Shown piece by piece: positions 4,055 through 6,098 of a stretch of 6,098 nucleotides of DNA. Where the stretch lies: NCBI GenBank assembly GCA_012513725.1, contig JAAZBQ010000141.1:1-6098 (forward strand), given 5' to 3'. The notes under the pieces were generated by a model that searched no databases, was not told the origin of the DNA, and was given only the letters and a program-made list of their open reading frames with translations. A program made the translations under genes and the position numbers. Every line of letters begins with the position of its first letter. Position 1 is the stretch's first letter. Source of the DNA: Chloroflexota bacterium. GTDB lineage: Bacteria > Chloroflexota > Anaerolineae > UBA1429.

Positions 4055-5854
4055 ATGCTAAGCAACCGCAAGATCGCAGTGCTTGGCCTCATAGCCGTCG
4101 CTCTGTTCCTACTGAGCGCGGGGACGGTGCTGGCCGCCGAGCCCATACCCGGCGTCCAACCGTATGAGGTCAAGCTGGTCGTCGATGAGCAGGGAGGGTG
4201 GTCCATTCCATCCCTCGGCGGGCTCGACCTCGGCCTGGACTCCACGACCTTTGAGTCGGTAGCCAGGACCCTGGGCCTGCAGATGCAGGTGCCCAAGCTG
4301 GATCCCGCGCTCGTCCAGATGGCCGTGGACAACAACGTGCAGACCCTGGCCCTGATCAAGGAGGGCGACCTGCACAACGTGCTGGTGAACAACCAGCCGG
4401 TGACGGCCGTCACCCTCTCGGATGACGTGCTCGACCTGGTGGCCGGCTTTGTGCCGGAGCTGGAGACGCTCATCGGCGGGCTGAACCGCACGTACGTCGC
4501 CGTGGGCATCCAGTTCCCGGCGACCGGCGCCGCTCTTCCCATGAGCTTTGAGGGCCGCATGGGCGCCGCCCCGGCGGTGACCGTCGATTCCGCCACGATG
4601 GTGGATGTCGGCGTTACCATGTCGCCGGACGGCCGGCTGCTCTCCGTCGGCGGTATGGATCCCGCCCAGCTGGGCGTGGCCCTACCGATGGTGGATGTCA
4701 GCATCCTCGAGAGCCTGGGGATGAGCCAAGTGGATGCCAGGCTGACTGCCGGTGGCATGAGCCTGATCGCCAACGGCATGGAGCTGGCTACCGTAGCCTG
4801 GGACCCCGCGCAGGTAGAGAACCTGCCGGAGATCTACACCAAGCTAACCGGGGCCGGCCTCCCGCCCGAGGCGAGCAGCGTGGTGGATGTGGCGACTGGC
4901 TGGCTGATGGATAGCCAGATCAACCTCACCGCCTTTGTCGCCGACACCCCGCAGGAATCCCGTCCGCACCTGGCCTTGGGCCGTCCGCTGGCGGTGAACC
5001 TGGTGGGCGACAGCCTATCCATCGAGGGCTTTGCGGTGCGCACGGGCTTTGAGCCGGTGATCGCCCAGTACCAGGAGCGGTTGGGCCCCGTGGCCATCTC
5101 CTGGAGCGGCCAAACCGGCAGGCTGACCCCCGTCATCGGCGGGAAGGTGATGCCCACCGTGCAGATGGACAGTGGCTTCCTGAACACGGCGATGGGCGCC
5201 TTTATGGGCGAGGCGATGGACTGGGGAATGATCTCCGAGTCGCTGGGCATGGCCGACGTGGCCGTGTCGCTGGGCGCGGATGGTGCGGCACCGCCGGACC
5301 TGTCGCTCCTGTCCTACCAGCTGTCCCCGTCGCGCAGCACCTTTGCCGCCACTTCGAACATCAAGGTCAGCCGTTCCACGGGTGACATCGCCATCCTGGG
5401 CACCACGCTGCCCCTGGACTTTGTCGAGGGCCTCACGGGCCTCGAGATCACCGACATCATCCGCCAGCAGGTCGGCCCGTACGGCAGCATCGACAGCCTG
5501 GCTGTGCGCGTCGGGCCGGATGGCCTCGCGGTGACGGTGAACGGGGAGCGGGCCATGGTGGCCTGGGACGAGCAATCCCGCGACAACCTCGTGGCGCTGG
5601 CCGTCGATCTGCTGGTCGGTGACTACCAGGGCACCATCCCTGCGGGTGGGCTCATGCAGGATCCGGTCAACACCCTGATGGCCTCACTCAAGATGGCCGA
5701 CATGGGCGCGTTGCAGGACGCCTTGGGTAGCCTGAACCAGGGCCAGGTGGGCTTTACCATCGAGTTCCAGGATGAGGCCCTTCCCGAATCCTCGTGGACG
5801 GGCACCCTGGCCGGCCTCGAGCCGCTACTCGGTCTGGTGGCACCCGCCTCCTAG
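4055..5854 (+). CDS. Secreted four-module protein of unrecognised family
   Basis: A 599-residue exported protein that I do not recognise. The signal peptide is clear: MLSNRK, a hydrophobic core (residues 7-24), then VLA before AEP, with likely cleavage after Ala27. There is no second membrane segment, sortase motif or lipobox, so the product should be released or bound without a covalent anchor. It has no cysteine, little lysine, and is acidic. Read by eye it is four diverged modules, at about 36-173, 181-310, 311-423 and 433-587. Each has two strands, a short helix, a beta-hairpin centred on a Gly-x-Leu turn (LIKEGDLHNVLVNN, LTAGGMSLIANGME, WSGQTGRLTPVIGG, VGPDGLAVTVNGER), an Asp-led helix, and closing strands ending near GR or AG. 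Modules 2 and 4 both carry VAWD. A structural or binding role is possible but unproven. It is followed by repeats and a strong terminator hairpin. Confidence 0.85.
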   Translation: MLSNRKIAVLGLIAVALFLLSAGTVLAAEPIPGVQPYEVKLVVDEQGGWSIPSLGGLDLGLDSTTFESVARTLGLQMQVPKLDPALVQMAVDNNVQTLALIKEGDLHNVLVNNQPVTAVTLSDDVLDLVAGFVPELETLIGGLNRTYVAVGIQFPATGAALPMSFEGRMGAAPAVTVDSATMVDVGVTMSPDGRLLSVGGMDPAQLGVALPMVDVSILESLGMSQVDARLTAGGMSLIANGMELATVAWDPAQVENLPEIYTKLTGAGLPPEASSVVDVATGWLMDSQINLTAFVADTPQESRPHLALGRPLAVNLVGDSLSIEGFAVRTGFEPVIAQYQERLGPVAISWSGQTGRLTPVIGGKVMPTVQMDSGFLNTAMGAFMGEAMDWGMISESLGMADVAVSLGADGAAPPDLSLLSYQLSPSRSTFAATSNIKVSRSTGDIAILGTTLPLDFVEGLTGLEITDIIRQQVGPYGSIDSLAVRVGPDGLAVTVNGERAMVAWDEQSRDNLVALAVDLLVGDYQGTIPAGGLMQDPVNTLMASLKMADMGALQDALGSLNQGQVGFTIEFQDEALPESSWTGTLAGLEPLLGLVAPAS

Positions 5855-5860
5855 ATCGCC

Positions 5861-5881
5861 GTCCCGAGTTCGCCTCGGGCA
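5861..5881 (+). repeat. Tandem 21-bp hairpin repeat, copy 1
   Basis: The unit begins GTCCCGAG and ends GCCTCGGGCA. CCCGAG (5863-5868) pairs with CTCGGG (5874-5879) across a 5-nt loop. It starts 6 nt after the stop codon of the secreted-protein gene and abuts copy 2 without a gap. Confidence 0.75.
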
Positions 5882-5902
5882 GTCCCGAGTCTGCCTCGGG
5901 CA
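5882..5902 (+). repeat. Tandem 21-bp hairpin repeat, copy 2
   Basis: Identical to copy 1 except for two loop positions (TC becomes CT). The stem is CCCGAG (5884-5889) with CTCGGG (5895-5900). The right arm of copy 1 can instead pair with the left arm of this copy across a CAGT loop, so the two folds are mutually exclusive. Confidence 0.75.
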
Positions 5903-5915
5903 AGACCGCACGACA

Positions 5916-5953
5916 CGAACGGCTGCGCATCCTCAAGGGTGCGCAGCCGTTTG
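5916..5953 (+). terminator. Strong terminator-like hairpin
   Basis: AACGGCTGCGCA (5918-5929) is perfectly complementary to TGCGCAGCCGTT (5940-5951). TCC with GGG extends the stem inward to a TCAA tetraloop (5933-5936), and CG with TG extends it outward by two pairs, for about 17 pairs with two G-T wobbles. Only TTTG follows, so the U-tract is weak. Its position 61 nt after the stop fits the 3' end of the secreted-protein transcript. Confidence 0.7.
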
Positions 5954-6004
5954 CTGTGACGAGGCCCGCCCGCTCCTCCTGCAACGCGGGTGCGCGTCAG
6001 AGTT

Positions 6005-6017
6005 GTCCCGAGGCGAA
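6005..6017 (-). repeat. Inverted partial copy of the 21-bp repeat
   Basis: CCCGAGGCGAA at 6007-6017 is the exact reverse complement of 5869-5879 in repeat copy 1, and GTCCCGAG (6005-6012) matches the start of both tandem copies in direct orientation. It flanks the big hairpin on its right side, so the repeat family brackets the terminator. Confidence 0.5.
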
Positions 6018-6042
6018 TGGATTGGCGGCTCTTCTGTGGACT

Positions 6043-6064
6043 GCGGCAGCCCGGCTGCCGCTTT
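6043..6064 (+). terminator. Second terminator-like hairpin with short T-run
   Basis: GCGGCAG (6043-6049) pairs perfectly with CTGCCGC (6055-6061) across a CCCGG loop and is followed by TTT (6062-6064). It may back up the upstream hairpin or end transcription coming from the right-hand neighbour, which is outside the window. The remaining bases to 6098 show no gene I can support. Confidence 0.45.
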
Positions 6065-6098
6065 GCGTCGTGTACAAAGAGCACGTCGCCAGAGGCGA

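Noticed and set aside
5861..5902. CRISPR array
   Set aside because: The two repeat units abut with no spacer and there are only two of them; no cas gene is nearby.
5851..6084. Minus-strand open frame at the right end
   Set aside because: It runs through the tandem repeats and both terminator hairpins and has no recognisable protein features.
1..6098. Mobile element, transposase remnant or tRNA/att site
   Set aside because: No transposase or integrase motif, no terminal inverted repeats around a gene, and no tRNA-like sequence on either strand.

Overview
The window is GC-rich bacterial DNA with mostly G/C in third codon positions, Shine-Dalgarno-led genes and one GTG start. There is no rRNA, tRNA, CRISPR array or transposase to place it taxonomically. 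The gene texture (uncharacterised oxidoreductases, an M24 metallopeptidase-like protein, a large unrecognised secreted protein) would fit Chloroflexota or another high-GC environmental lineage. That placement is an inference only.

Layout: (1) 1-389, minus strand: the N-terminal part of an aldo/keto reductase running off the left edge, with a good sigma70-type promoter in the divergent intergenic region. (2) 554-1985, plus strand: a short-chain dehydrogenase/reductase followed 10 nt later by a GNAT acetyltransferase, probably one transcript, ending at a bulged stem-loop. (3) 2104-3387, plus strand: an M24-family (Xaa-Pro peptidase-like) protein with all five metal ligands, preceded by a 14-bp perfect palindrome and a strong but unusually close Shine-Dalgarno. 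(4) 3388-4054: a 667-bp stretch with no convincing gene. It carries two promoter candidates, one a TG-extended perfect TATAAT overlapped by an operator-like dyad, followed by about 540 nt containing many hairpins. (5) 4055-5854, plus strand: a 599-residue secreted protein of unrecognised family, which I read as four diverged copies of one strand-helix-hairpin-helix-strand module. (6) 5855-6098: two tandem 21-bp hairpin repeats, a very strong terminator-like hairpin, an inverted copy of part of the repeat, and another hairpin followed by TTT.

The left half is ordinary soluble metabolism: two NAD(P)H-type oxidoreductases divergently arranged, an acetyltransferase and a peptidase. No shared pathway can be read from it. 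The right half is the more interesting part: an exported four-module protein behind what looks like a long, structured and possibly repressor-controlled leader.
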